Positions 23,048 to 35,700 of a DNA stretch of 64,000 nucleotides are shown here, piece after piece. Location: positions 9,067,439-9,131,438 of the forward strand of contig NC_135018.1 in the NCBI RefSeq assembly GCF_051020955.1, written 5' to 3'. The position numbers and the translations under genes are program-made. The notes beneath the pieces are model-generated. The model made no database searches, was not told the origin of the DNA, and worked only from the letters and a program-made list of their open reading frames with translations. Positions within the stretch are counted from its first letter, which is position 1; each line of letters opens with the position of its first letter. Source of the stretch: Megalopta genalis. Its lineage: Eukaryota > Arthropoda > Insecta > Hymenoptera > Halictidae.

Positions 23048-25263
23048 TATAGCGTGTATGTATCACCTGTTCGCGTTTCTTTTCTTGGTAGTGCTCGTAT
23101 TAAAAGGGAAAGTAAATCCAGTCGCGTAAAAGGGAAATTGATCTTTTAATTTCAGAATGCACTCTACGAAAGGCAAGAAAATTGCTGGGTTCGAAGCAAT
23201 CGTTGCAAATGGTGCTTGCTTCCTGCAGAGATATCGAGAAATTATGGTCAATTGAATATTCTCACGTACCAGTTCCCGACGGGAATGTTTCTTCGAGAAG
23301 CTGTACAGGAAATCTTGTCTTTTTTTTCCACTGGCAATTCCCCGTCTCCTTTTTTCTTTGCCGACTATAATTCGAATACTTAACATTTCTTACGTTCCCA
23401 ACACATCGCTGCTCTAACTCAATACTGAGATATTTCTAAGTAATGAAGATTAAGGAAAAAGGCAATCAAAGTTTCATTATTCCAACAATAATTTGATTTT
23501 TGAAAATAACGAAATGTTATTTTCACAGAATTTCGTACTAATGTGTATCGAAGAAAATAAAATAAAATGAATGAAATAAAAAAAAGATCCGTATAAATAT
23601 AGATATTTTAATATCTCAATATTTCTCCAGGTGCATATAAGGAACGTAGCAAACAACAATGGCCGAGCAACGAGAAGGCTGAGAACGCGAATTTGAATCC
23701 GAATAATGTCAGCATCATCGCGGCGCGGCGCGGCGCAATGAGAAAAGAACGCAAACTACTTAAAGAGGTTGTTAGCCAAGACACGAATGATTTCTCGAGA
23801 TCAGAAGACTCGAAACGGGAACTCGTGTCGCGAGATACAACATAGAACCGCGAACAATACTGAGAATACGACAGCCGAGGAAATGGATGGCCTTAAAAGC
23901 GACCTCGCCATCGCGTCGCCGAGGAAGAAGTAAGGACTTTGCGTGGATCGAATTCCTTTTCTATCAAGCATGCGTCATGTGCTCGTCCTTTGAGACCAGC
24001 AGGAAGTCACCTTTCACCTATTTCGCTCAACCGACAATTCGACACGAAGAAGACACTAATTCCGACATTTCTCTGTCTCGTTCTTTTTCTTTCTTTCAGT
24101 TTAAAACTTTACTGCCAATTAGAATTACCGTTTGCCACCTGCAGTATTTTCGTTCTGTGCATTTTTTCATAATTGATTAAATATCAACGAACATGAAAAT
24201 GTAAACATTTATTTAAAAGATGACGCTTTAAAACGGCAATCTTTGGATTGTAAATTAGCAATTTATATTTTCACAGAGCAATTTAGAAGAATTGGAAAAA
24301 AAATTGTAAAATTTAAAAAAGTGCCTCGACAAATTCAAAATCAGCTTGAAATAATTTGCGATGAATTTAACATCGACGAGGTAACAATAAATGATAAGAA
24401 CATTATTTATCAACAGGATGAAACCCTTTGGTTACACTGAGAAAGAGAGAGTAATAATATGGTAGCAGTCACGCATGGACGGATGAAATACAAAAACTTA
24501 AAACTAAAAAAGGGAAAAAGAAAGAAGAACTTAAATATAAAATGGTATTCCTATCGTAATTTGATATTGCCATGAATCATGGCACAGGGACCAGCTGTAG
24601 TTTGATTTGGGAATCGTTCAACAGTTTTTGCAATTAGCGTTCTAATTTTCTAAGATGATTCTCTGTGCAACGTGACGTTGTTTTCTCGGCGTTCTGTAGG
24701 CAGAGCATGGTTGAATTGTACGGGACACCATGTATAGCGCACGACATTCTTAACTGGTTCTTCGGAGTAGCTCTTTAGGGTACGAGAGTCTTCAAAGTAT
24801 GTACCTCGACTGCATGATTGTGTAGGACGAGAAATGAGGCTCTTTCTGTAGCAACACGTAGAGCAGTTCACGTTTTCAATAGCTGCCCGGTTCAACAGAT
24901 TCGTAAACCGCGTTTTTCGAGAAATCGTCTGCACCCGGGACCGATGGTGTCTTGTTCCGAACGAACAAGTTCCAGGTCAACAGACTGGCAAACATCGCGG
25001 AAAGGGACATCGTGATCGTGGCTATCGGGACACAGTGGTTGGCCCGGATAAATATAATTAAGCGATCCGATGTTAGTTTTCGCCAATTTGTCGTCTTCCA
25101 ATGGCGATAGTAATTATAGTTAATTATTCGGATGATGGAACAATCGTGTACCGATTCGATTAACGATCACGACGAATTTAACAAAATTATTTGAAACCCT
25201 ACAGAAAAGAGTTTAACACTAGTTTAACACAAATGACTGGTCCCTGATTTTTTTCTTTTACTA
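23048..25263. other. Intergenic, no gene recognised
   Basis: A 65-codon ORF at 24243-24440 is preceded by a possible 3' splice site (TTTTCACAG at about 24279) but matches nothing I know. GC motif CGGCGCGGCGCGG at about 23720. Confidence 0.4.
23505..23625. repeat. Interspersed repeat related to 32888-32990
   Basis: Both contain GAAATRTTATTTT, TTTCGTACYAATGTRTATYG-like sequence, an A-rich AAATAAAA block and GATATTTT. About 100 bp, no ORF. Confidence 0.45.
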
Positions 25264-25267
25264 TTAA

Positions 25268-25584
25268 CACGTTGAATGCCACGCTGGTTTTACAGAAATT
25301 GTCCGTGGCGCCACGATGAATTTTCTTTTACGTGATACATATAATGTTGAAATATTATCTACAATAGATAAGTTACAGTGTATAATCATGTTTGACATGT
25401 GAATTGCGACAGGGGTCACTGTTTGAATCGACGATGGTGATAATACAAAATTTTAGATATTGATATTTGTTTGAAATTATATATATTTCTATCAATTTAG
25501 GCGCGCCGGTCACCGGTGGCCCCCATGGCGTCATCGTCAAGTTAAAAGTGCCGGTCACCGGTGACCCCCGTGGCATTCAACGTG
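25268..25584. mobile_element. piggyBac-type MITE, CACGTTGAATGCC family
   Basis: TTAA at 25264-25267 and 25585-25588; 16-bp perfect TIR CACGTTGAATGCCACG. 317 bp. A short GGTCACCGGTG..CCC motif is repeated at 25508-25526 and 25553-25571. Confidence 0.88.
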
Positions 25585-26651
25585 TTAATAAATAATAAAG
25601 AATCTGAGAGCCTACAGATGTAGCGCCCTCCGAGCCAATTATCTTTCTCCTTTGGAATTTTTTCGTAAATGTATTAATAACGGAGTTACGACCTGAAACA
25701 ATTATGTAGACCACCCTGTATAATTGGCAGTAAGTAAACATCAGAAGAGTTTCAGGTAATTGTCTTGTGATTCGATTGAATTGCTCAAGACTGCTCATCG
25801 TCGCTCAACGTACGAGTGCGTCGAACTATTAAATTGCATGTAAAACTTTCGGATAAGAGTATGTATGCATTGGACGCGGTATGCATACGCGATTAAGCAG
25901 GCAAAAGCTCTAACGACGGTTACGTATAATTTCATAGTTTACAATACCGCGTGCATCCGACAGTGAAATATCGTAACGACGATCTGTCGGCGACGCAAGG
26001 CTAAAATTATCATTACGTTCCTTAATGTATGCCCGATACCTCTGTAATAGCATGCTCCGGCTATATCGGGTTTTGAATAAAGAGGGAAAACGAATCTTCT
26101 CTCGGTTGATGAAGCAATTAAAAACTCATTTTCCACGCGTACACTATGTTAAACTTTGCCCTCCGACAATTTATGCAAATTATTTCGTTTCACAGCACGT
26201 TCTCCCATTTCTTTTATAATACAAAACGACTTAATAAATCCGATTTAATAATACAAAACAGTCCAGAGAAATCGTACATTTTGCTTCTCCGGTATCCAAT
26301 TAGAAATTCAGCATATCACTCTTTGTGCATAATAACAAAAACGCGATTATCCGAACCTACGATATTCGAATTCTATGTTACGCAAACACGTTGCCTATGG
26401 AAAGAAATTCGCCATTCGCATGCGACACTATACTTAAGCATAGTTTTACAAACGATACAGATTTAATCCTGAATTTTGAAAGGATCGTTGTCTACATGAA
26501 AATAGCTAGTTTTATGCAAGCTTCTATGTAAAGTCGTAGGACATAGAATAATGCCCCGGTGATTTTTAACGAACGTTCGCTAAATTGTTTGAATATTTTA
26601 CACGCATACAGGCAACGAACGTGTGACGATACTTATCGGAAATGACTTTAA

Positions 26652-26895
26652 CCCTTTGCTGTACTTTGATGAGTGCTTCTCGCGACGAAGATTTCTAACA
26701 ATAGCCTGTCGATTATAAATGTTATTCCGTTCATTTAAGACGGAATCAAATTCCGTTCTCTCATCATCAATATTTAATCGTTCGAGTAAATGTCCGAACA
26801 CGATAAATATAAATTATGTTCTTCTTCTATGAAATGATCGCAATCAAGAAAAGTTCTAATCATTGTAACTGTGAAGATAATTGTACGGCAAGGGA
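26652..26895. mobile_element. piggyBac-type MITE, CCCTTTGC family, copy 1
   Basis: TTAA at 26648-26651 and 26896-26899; ends CCCTTTGCTGTAC and (reverse) TCCCTTGCCGTAC. Shares the subterminal ATTATCTTCAC..TTACAA with 43892-44154. Confidence 0.75.
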
Positions 26896-26974
26896 TTAAA
26901 CGACAGTGTTTCCGCGTATTCTATTCCTATTAAGGCGAACATTTTGTTAATTAAAATTTTGACGGCACACAGCG

Positions 26975-27094
26975 TGTGTCGCAATAAAGAAATATATTCA
27001 ACAATTTTTAGTGGAAGCAGCTTTATGACTTCAATAATTATGAAATAATAAATGTGAAACCGCGGTCATTTGACCAGCAGTGGTAGGTTTCGTT
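26975..27094. mobile_element. Diverged CACTAAACC-family MITE remnant
   Basis: Shares AGAAATATATTCAACAATTT, ATGACTTC and TGAAATAATAAATGTGAAAC with 33900-34010. It ends GGTAGGTTTCGT next to TTAA (27095-27098). The left end is not identifiable. Confidence 0.6.
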
Positions 27095-27224
27095 TTAAGC
27101 CTACACGCTTAACCCAAGGACGCTACGGTATCGTTCTATGTATTTATTCCGAAAGTAGCAAAAAGTAATTGTTCTATTATCTGAACTAAACTATTTATAT
27201 ATATTATTATTATTATTATTTATA

Positions 27225-27470
27225 TATGAGCCGTTTATTTTGAAAGTGGCATAAGTCACTTTACCGTAATGTGATAAGTGGTGATTTTTTTAATGTTTAT
27301 ACGAAATTATTTATACTGAGAAAAATATCAGTATCCTGAGATAACAAATACAAGTAAATCTTCTCGAAAGTTAGCATCCATATTTTTAAACGTGTTGAAA
27401 CGCAAACACTTAAATATATCGACTTAAAAACAAAGTGACTTATGCCACTTTCAAAAATAAACGGCTCATA
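27225..27470. mobile_element. MITE with 37-bp near-perfect terminal inverted repeats
   Basis: The left arm TATGAGCCGTTTATTTTGAA continues AGTGGCATAAGTCACTTT; the right arm is its near-exact reverse complement (27434-27470). TA flanks. The well-preserved arms suggest a young insertion. A (TTA)n tract adjoins it on the left. Confidence 0.85.
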
Positions 27471-30166
27471 TATTATTTATGTATTTTAAAATATTTGATG
27501 TAACTTCGAATAGAGAGAGAGCGTGCAGAGGACTATCGAAAGAGCATTGTCGCGAGTCACGTTCGAAAAAACTCGAGTAGCCAGAACGATAGTCGATAGC
27601 GGCTCGTTAGTTTCCATCTTCGCTCGTATTTTTAGTTGAGGCTGTTGCTTCGCGGCGGGATCGGAGCGCGGCGAGTGAATGGTTCCGGGCAGACCGCCAA
27701 TTTTTCAAACTCCGACGAAGAAAGCGTAGGCCTCGTTTCGGACGTCTGATAATCCCGTTCGAATTGAAACCGGCGGAACACGGCGCCAGGAAATATGGCA
27801 GTGTCCACAAACGCGGAAGTAGCGTTTACGAAAAACGAGGAAACAGAGAAACAGGAAACCGAGATTCAAATGCAGGTCCGGTGGATACGAATGGCGCCAC
27901 TCTCTCGGATATAGCTTCCCATTTTCCCGTTTTCCATTGTAATGCGCGTTCGCGCATCTTCGTTATCGATTCTGCGTAGGTGCTCAAATTCCTTTCTTGA
28001 AAATAAAACAAGCCGTAGAAATATCATCGGCGAAATGTCTCTGGAAAATAGAAAGGCTTGAAGAGGATCGCTCCAGGCTGAGAGAAATTCAAAATTACGG
28101 ACGATCTCTCTTCGGTTTCGGGTATTTCGTTCAACGACGAGAGCTGTGCGATCGAGTGATCGAGTAATCGAATTTTTGACTGACCATTTTTTATATCACT
28201 TATACAAGTAATTGTTAGTGCATTAAGTGACTAGTTCCTATTGAATCTAGGTACAAACCCGATAACAAAATATTAAATTATAACTGTTTTCTTTCATTTT
28301 TATAGACATGGTTCATAGTTTAAAGTTCGTCTAAATTAAGAACATAAGTTAAACAGTTACATGGAAAAGAATAACCATTGTTGGATACTTTTTATCGTGT
28401 TATTTTTCGTCACAATGAAATCAAAGATCTGTGATTAGTTTCACGAAATAAACATGATTTTGAGAAATAAAAAAAAATGTAATTGAACAGAAGGCAAAAG
28501 CGAAACAATTAGATCGGTATTCCACGGAATTATTTCTCTCCGAGAAGCAAAATTCACTTTGTGCCGACGCCTTATCTTCGCCTTGATAAGATACGGGCTC
28601 CGTTACGTCGTCGATTTTTATCTAATAATTGTTTATTGTTGTCTGCATCGGCGACTACCCGTGGGTAACGGCGAGAAGGCTCGGAGATTCTCCAATTACG
28701 GAATTAAATGTGTTCGAACGTTCACCCGCATAATTTTTTGGCCGACTTTCCGCTAGAAATACTCGCTGCAACGTGCAACGGAGCATTGTCGTGGCCATTG
28801 TAAAAATAAGGCATCCAGTGCCGATGGTTTTTTCGAATCGTCGAAATGGGACGCCGACCGTAGCGAAAATAATATCACTGAAGAAAGGAACGCTCGTTAA
28901 AAACGTGCTTTCAAAGTTTGAGAGTTGAAAAACATGAGACACGGCGGCGCAATTAGGCCAAGCTTCTTCCACTGGCCTTGGACGAGAATGAGAAGCCTGT
29001 TAATTCGCTAGGATGCACAGTGAACGGTTTGCTCGAGATTGTGTTGAGACAGGTCACGTCTCACAGTGTGCAAGACGCCTGATCCGCGGACAAAATACAA
29101 GAGAATGGGACTTTTCAAACTAACAGACATTGGCTCTACGAGTTGCGATATCGTTACTTAATAGTTCAAAATATAAGAAATCAGAGAAGTTAATGAAAAC
29201 AACCGATTACAACATCGAAAAGTCATAATTCTATATGAATTTTTACTGGGTTCAAACGATGTAAAAGATAATGATGATTTATTGAGTCTGTCTCGAATCT
29301 GTATACTGTGAATGAGTTCTGTTTACTGGAAATGGTACTTCTTTGATTAAATAATCAGAAAAGAACGTAAGTATGACTTTCCTGATTCGGCATAAGAGTG
29401 TGCCGAGCTTTAGCAGTTACGATTTTACGTAGAAAAATCACATTGATCAGCTTTCGGTTTCATTTAAAAGATGAGAAACACGAGACAACGCGGCGTCCTT
29501 GCATACAAATGATTGTTGAATACGTCCATAATAATATACAAAAAGAAAATCTCGCCGACTTTTGCCTAACCGAAAGATATTCGTGTGTTTGCAGTGAAGT
29601 TTGTCCTGGATTTATTTTATTACACTCATGTTCGTGTGCGATATAAATGCAATTGATTCTAAAAATTAACTACAAAACAAAAGTGTTGTCTCAATCTTAT
29701 CAACGACGAAATGTGTACATTTGAACACTTGAACATCATCGTCAGATATTTGAGAACTCGCAAGTTCACGGACCTAATAGTCGACCGGGATGCTTACACA
29801 CAGACGGTGAAACAATCCGATTGTGTGCTTCGAATTTGACGCACAAACGAGATCAGGATTCGATCGAAGAATCATAATACGATTAGGACAGGAACCATCC
29901 TACATATTATACTAGACGATTCTAGCAACGCGACGACTTCGAATAAATCCGAAATTATTCACTGCGCAAAGAGACGTTTCAAACGAAAGTTGCATAATTT
30001 CGAGACGCGCAGTCAGCACTGTAATTTGATTTGTTACTTTGCTTTTACAACGATGAAAATGTAGGTATGCGGAATGAGAAATAGCTTTGTTTTCAAATGG
30101 AATGCTCGATATTTCTTACTGAATTCAAAGAAAGCAGAATATTCTGCATAGAAAATACCAGAGATA
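27471..30166. other. Intergenic, nothing recognised
   Basis: No conserved ORF, RNA or clear repeat in this stretch on either strand. Confidence 0.4.
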
Positions 30167-30381
30167 CAGTAAATTCTCTCCAATTGTCCCTCGGCTTGTA
30201 AACAAAAATGGATAATTTGGGAAGAAGGGATACGATTATTCGAGCCTCGCGGCTCCTGTTTATAGTTGTTGACAATAAACGACTATGAAAACAAGCCGCG
30301 AAGCTCGAATAATCGTATCTCTTCTTCCCAAATTGCCCAGTTCTCTTTACAAGCTGAGTGGCAATTGGAGAGAATTTACTG
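30167..30381. mobile_element. Palindromic MITE, CAGTAAATTCTCTCC family, copy 1
   Basis: The whole 215 bp folds on itself: CAGTAAATTCTCTCCAATTG at the left, its complement at the right, and matching GATTATTCGAGC inner arms. TA on both sides. Confidence 0.88.
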
Positions 30382-30987
30382 TATTCTGAATCGACGTAAA
30401 ATGAACGTAACAGTTCATTTATTTTGGGAATGTCTAGATAGGTATTCGAATAAGATACCGTAAAGTACTTCGAAATTCGGGAAGAAGAAAGTTCAAAAGC
30501 CATTTCTTCGTCGTGAAAAATAATTCCAGATGCTCCGCTAATTTTGTTCCCGCAAAATCATCCCTTGAAATTCTCGATTTCGGGCACGATGATAATTAAA
30601 AAGGTGAACGAGCGGATGGGCTACGGCAGTTGTCCGAGGTTTTTATTTCTCGTTTCTTAGCACGAATCGCTTCTCGGCTTTCAGTTCTTGGTTTCGAGGG
30701 AAGCATTAAGTGAGTTGCCGGGCACAGATAGCTCGGGCAGTCCTAACAAAAGCTTGGGAAATGGATGAGACTAGCGAGCAGAGTGACGCGGAAAAGGGTT
30801 TGAAATATTCGGAGCGTAAAGGTTCCGACAAATTTCAACCCCCTCTTTCAAACCGCGCCTCTCTCTGCTCCTCTCTCGTCTCTCGCCGCTAAACCGCCGA
30901 GTTAGAGCATCGTGTGTCGTCGACGTCGTCGCCGAGATTTCATTTTCACCCGGGACGAGTCCGGTTTTCTCGGCGACAAAACGCTCG

Positions 30988-30990
<3 letters not shown>

Positions 30991-31039
<49 letters not shown>
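30991..31039. repeat. (GA)n microsatellite
   Basis: GA tract in a GC-rich setting. It makes the long Arg/Glu ORFs seen at 30912-31307 artefactual. Confidence 0.95.
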
Positions 31040-31041
<2 letters not shown>

Positions 31042-31238
31042 ATGTTTCAAAAAAACTCGCCAGGAATATTGCCCCGAAACCGAACGTGCCGCTGTCACGA
31101 AAAGACCGACGAGAGTCGGTGACAGCGACGAGTCCGTCAACAAGAAATCATTTGTTTACGCGCTTTTCGCCGATCCAAGTTGCGTCAGTTTCCCTTTGCG
31201 TACTTCAGGACGAACATTACGATGATGTTTTGTTTACT

Positions 31239-31424
31239 AACCGTATCTGCAAGTGGACGACTTTCTTCAAATTTTTGAATTATTCTTTGGATTTGCATGC
31301 CCGATGAACAGTTTTCTCTTCCACATTCTGAACGATATTTTCTTCCAATTTCTGCACAACTTTCATCAAAATTGTAATAATTTTTAATAATAAACAGGCA
31401 TTGTTGAATCGAGTATCTCTCCAT
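31239..31424 (-). pseudogene. Transposon HTH fragment (DUF4817-like)
   Basis: From ATG at 31424 the minus frame reads MERYSIQQCLFIIKNYYNF and later IQRIIQKFEESRPLADTV. This matches the N-terminal helix-turn-helix common to many insect transposase-like proteins (form: ERY..QQR.FIVK.YY...ES......R.F...G....PS...I.RLI.KFEE.GSV.D). No catalytic domain follows; the frame runs into unrelated sequence at about 31238. A decayed fragment, about 62 residues. Confidence 0.65.
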
Positions 31425-32989
31425 TTTTGTTCACCGCAATGTTTCTACTCGTCAAATGTCAAATAATATATGGCAATCTAGTGCAACAAACTTAAACGGC
31501 GCGAAATTTAAAAGTAACACTCAAAGATTGACATCCTTTGCTATGTTTTTAGAGGAGAAATCGTGAGATTCGTGGAAATCGTGACTGTGAAATTCTCTTC
31601 AGTGCGATTCAGTGGAAGGTGCGATGATTTCAATTCGATTTTTCTACGATTGATACCTGTTTCGTCGCTTTATTGGCCACTTATTGTTATAGAACGAAGC
31701 ATGGGTAATTAGGTAACGATTGAATAAGAGATATCGAGCACTTCACGTTCGTGGAATGCGCGAGCATTTTTACACTTTCTACACTGATACGAATCGGGCG
31801 AAATTTTGAATAACGCGATCTTCCTTATTTTTTTACCCGGTACTGCTATTCTTAACTCTAGCGGAAATGTTCCCACAAGCTTGATAAAAATGGTTACGCG
31901 AATAGTTACGTCATCTAGATACAATTAATTATTGTCGGCGCCCGGCTGGCAAGGGTCAGATCCCCGATGCAGGAGCATAGAGGGACATTATGCTAGCGGT
32001 GAATGAATTAGATCATAGCTGAGGAAAGCCAAGGTTAATCTGGGGTTCGAGATAGGAGATTGATTAAAACCAAAGGATAGCGACAATCAAAGTTTTCAAT
32101 CTTCCTGCATGGGGTCTAATCGAGCCAATGTACCGAACGACAAAACGATGATCGTATAATCTCGCAGAGAAAATGAAACGAACGAAAAATATCAGGGTAA
32201 CCACGTCCGACGACAAATATAATCGATGAGAAACACATTAAGCAAAGCTGACGCTGTAAATTTATATTTAACGGCTTGACATAAATTAAACTGCGGTTCT
32301 TACGTATTTATGATAAAAGTAATAGATAAAGTACAGAAGCGCAAAGACATTTTTTTAGAAGTATTCGAGAATATGTATTTTCACATTACCGTCGATTTGA
32401 TAATATCATTAAGAGACAAAATTACGTTTTATCGAATTGCTGTGTCTTGCAGTTCGTTCAGCAGACATTTTAATTATTTGAACACGTTTTATTAACATGT
32501 TCGTTATCATTTGTTTCGTTCCCTATCTCCGTTGTCTGAATAATACATTTTTAATGTATCTCTGTTACGAAATATTAAAACGATTTATCAAAGTAACGTC
32601 GCGGACTCTCTGCATATTATGCTGTGCGTTATAACTTGAAATAGCATCGTGTAATATTCATTCGTCTATTTGTATGCAAACTACAAGATCGTGAATGTCG
32701 TATATGCGGTGGCGTGACGGCAGCAGTGAACGTGTTAAATATCTACGCTATTCTTTTCACTTCGAATGAAATTCTATTCTTCCATTATCGATGTTCAACT
32801 CTTTGGCTACGAAAGGGCGTATAATATAAATACGCCCACGTGAATCTACCAATATGTACGAAAGACGTAAACATATGCTCTCTGCAATAATGAAATATTA
32901 TTTTTACTAAATTTTGTACCAATGTATATTGGAAAAAATAAAAGAAAATAAATAAAAGAAAAATCTATATAAATATTGATATTTTTTTA

Positions 32990-33110
32990 AAAATGCTTTT
33001 GCCTTATACATTTAAAGATATGTCAGTATCGCATTATCTAGATAATACAGTTTAGTATGAAACAGTAGAATATCTCCAAATCGCGTACTTTTTAAAATGT
33101 CTCAGTATTC
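32990..33110 (+). repeat. Interspersed repeat, forward copy
   Basis: ACATTTAAAGATATGTC, ATTATCTAGATAATACA and TATGAAACAGTAGAATATC are shared, in reverse, with 52230-52310. Confidence 0.6.
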
Positions 33111-33799
33111 AATTAGAACAGCGAAATGATCTGCGCCGTGATGAACACAGATTGGACAATTAATGGAAGTTTTAGCGGGCAATTACGTGACCCTAACTCT
33201 CGTTTATCCATTATCTAGTGCCTTCATTCTGGTCGAAGCCCACGAACTCGGCAGAGGGTACCAGCGACCGATCTGGTCGAGTGCTACCTGAACTAACGAT
33301 TTCCCAGATTCCACGGATCTTGATTAATCCAGAGCACGCTTTCGCGCGGAACTGCCCGCGCGCGAGTCGGATGCATTTAAAAAGGAAAAAGAAAAATCCC
33401 GGCGCGAGAGCATGTGCGCGTCCGTGCGTCCGCGCACTGGAGTGTGTCCGTGCCGTGTCCGTGTCCGTGTCCGTAACGCGCAGGTATCGTGTATCAAATA
33501 TCTGCACGCGTAATAACGTACGATTAGAATGAAACAGAAATTAACGCGCCGCTCTTCTCTCCCCGTTTCCTGGTTTTATCGACGTCTGTCGCGTCCACGG
33601 CGAAACTTTTGACATCTTCGGACATGAAATAAATGGGCCCACACGCGTTTCCAGTCCGCTATCGGATCCTGACAGTGGTTGTTTTCGATCTATCTTCGGC
33701 AACTCGAGCAATCGTTTGCATACCAGCTGTTTCAAACTCGATCCGTAACATTTTCCTGCGACATTTCAAAGCGGACGTTGGTTTTCCGTTTTCTTTTAA

Positions 33800-34016
33800 C
33801 ACTAAACCTACCAAGATCTAAAAGCGACTAACAAGTGTTGCCTCATAAGAATTACAAGAATTTATTGAAATTTTTTTCACAATTTTTATAATAGTGCTTG
33901 CACGAGCAAAGAAATATATACAACAATTTTTAATGGAACCACAGCTTGATGACTTCAGTAGTTGTGAAATAATAAATGTGAAACCGGTCGTTTGACCGGC
34001 GGCGATAGGTTTAGTG
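33800..34016. mobile_element. piggyBac-type MITE, CACTAAACC family (217 bp)
   Basis: TTAA at 33796-33799; TIR CACTAAACCTACC on the left and CACTAAACCTATCG reverse-complement on the right. The right TTAA has mutated to CAAA. The right part matches 26975-27094. Confidence 0.8.
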
Positions 34017-34904
34017 CAAAGAGCGATTAGATTTCCTGCGATTAGAGAACGATAAATATGTGTCAATTGCTACATTTTACAACTTCGTGAACTCTTACTA
34101 CTTCGAAGACAATTTCGATAACAACCATCGATTAGATTGCTTTTACAGTCTAGTTAACTGAGTTCTCACACGAGAAATAATGTATTCATCGCGCGTACAG
34201 ATTAGTACGTAATTGTCATAAATCGACAGCAGAAAGATCGAATTGGATTTCCGTTTAGCTGGAGTTAATTTCATCGATATTTTCGTAGATTACGTTCAGA
34301 ATTTTCGTAAAGAGTTTAAAATCGATTGAAGCGATTGCTTCTTTAACTATCACACGTCTTACGAACAATAATCTTAATAAAATTGAATTTGCTCGAATAC
34401 GTCGTCGATTCGTTTCTGATCCGATATTGCGAAATAATGTCCGTCGTGTATTACCAACATGGCAGTCGACATGTTAATTTCCGTGCACATGCATGTCCTC
34501 CCGTATGTAAAAGTTTCTGTTCGAATCGATCTTGAAAGTTTATGAAAGTGGTAAGAATCGTAGAGAATGCCGACGACCTTGAGATTATAGCGAAGATGGC
34601 CTCGAGAAGCATACGCTATTTTGCAAATAATTTGAATAACTCCAAACGATACCAGCAATTGCGCTCCGAATCGTAAGGGTATCGAATCTAAGCAGCTGTT
34701 TCAATCCATAAATCCCGGAATTTCTATACAACGTTTACATTATTGGTGTCGATAAAAAGTAATGAGATTGATTGTGAAAGTTTTCAAAAGTAAAAAGAAC
34801 AAAAAAGAGATTCGAAAGAATGTCGACGACCTTGAAGGTATGGTCAAGACGACCTCAGGGAGGAGTTCGCTCCGCGAATCGATGAACACGAAGATAAGCG
34901 GCTA

Positions 34905-35700
34905 GGCCAACAAACTTAAGTAACTGTAAATAATTGCACTAATCTGGCAAGAGCACGATCTAACAGTTTAAGTCGCCGTTTCCGAAGGTGCGTTAGCTCC
35001 GCAACAATTTTAATAAGCGTTGCGTAAGATTCAAGCGTGCCAATTAACTCTTTGACTACGGCGTACTTTCGTATAAAACCACCAATACAAAAAAAAGCGA
35101 AATAGATAAATCAGTCGTTGTGACTGGCTATCGCATGAAGATAATCGTAAAGAAAGAAATTCGGTATTGATAATAAATAACAAATTTAAATTAACGTGCT
35201 TAAAATAATGACAAGTTGGTGCAACAGCGAAGGTATTGCAGTCCATAATATGTAGAGGGCATATACATATATACGTCTTTCGTAGTCGAAAGGTTAAACC
35301 CTCGAACTAAGGATTACCGGGTAATTTTGGCCCAACTGTGATCGACTACGACCATGCAAACAAGACGATTTATAATATTTAACAACAGGTTTATTTGACA
35401 CATGATGTTCACCACGTATGAACATCGCATGTCAAAATTATAATGAAGAACGATAAATAATGTATGCTCATTCGTCAAAAGATTTAAGCAGTGCTTAAAA
35501 ATAAAAGAAATAATAGCAAAGACTTATACATGTCGAGCCCAGATGACTCCGCTGCCGCCAAGTCCCATCGCGAAATTGACGAGCAAAGAACTGTCGAAGC
35601 CAATGAACTTAAATAACTGTAATTAGCAGCACTGATCTGCTAAGAGCACAAACGGATAGTTTAGAGATCGTTGCGCAAGTTTTAAGCGTTTCAAGCCAAT
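34905..35700. repeat. Diverged local direct repeat split by a MITE
   Basis: About 65-130 bp at 34910-34970 (CCAACAAACTTAAGTAACTG ... AAGAGCAC) recurs at about 35602-35665 (CCAATGAACTTAAATAACTG ... AAGAGCAC). The TTAA element 35048-35293 lies between the copies. Confidence 0.55.
35048..35293. mobile_element. piggyBac-type MITE, CTCTTTGACTACG family
   Basis: TTAA at 35044-35047 and 35294-35297. Ends CTCTTTGACTACGGCG and (reverse) CCTTTCGACTACGAAAG, imperfect TIR. 246 bp. Confidence 0.7.

Noticed and set aside
24243..24440. 65-codon ORF after a plausible 3' splice site
   Set aside because: No family resemblance, no partner exons and no donor at its end; kept only as a note.
30912..31307. Long plus ORFs with Arg-Glu repeats, and the Ser-Leu ORF on the other strand
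   Set aside because: They are created by the (GA)n microsatellite. The same holds at 11690-12124, 38438-38698 and 42385-42660.
31930..32060. Possible tRNA or LTR primer-binding signal (GGCGCCCGGCTGGCAAGGG, GGGGTTCGAGATAGG)
   Set aside because: No cloverleaf can be drawn: the acceptor stem does not pair and the anticodon arm is missing. No LTR is found upstream.
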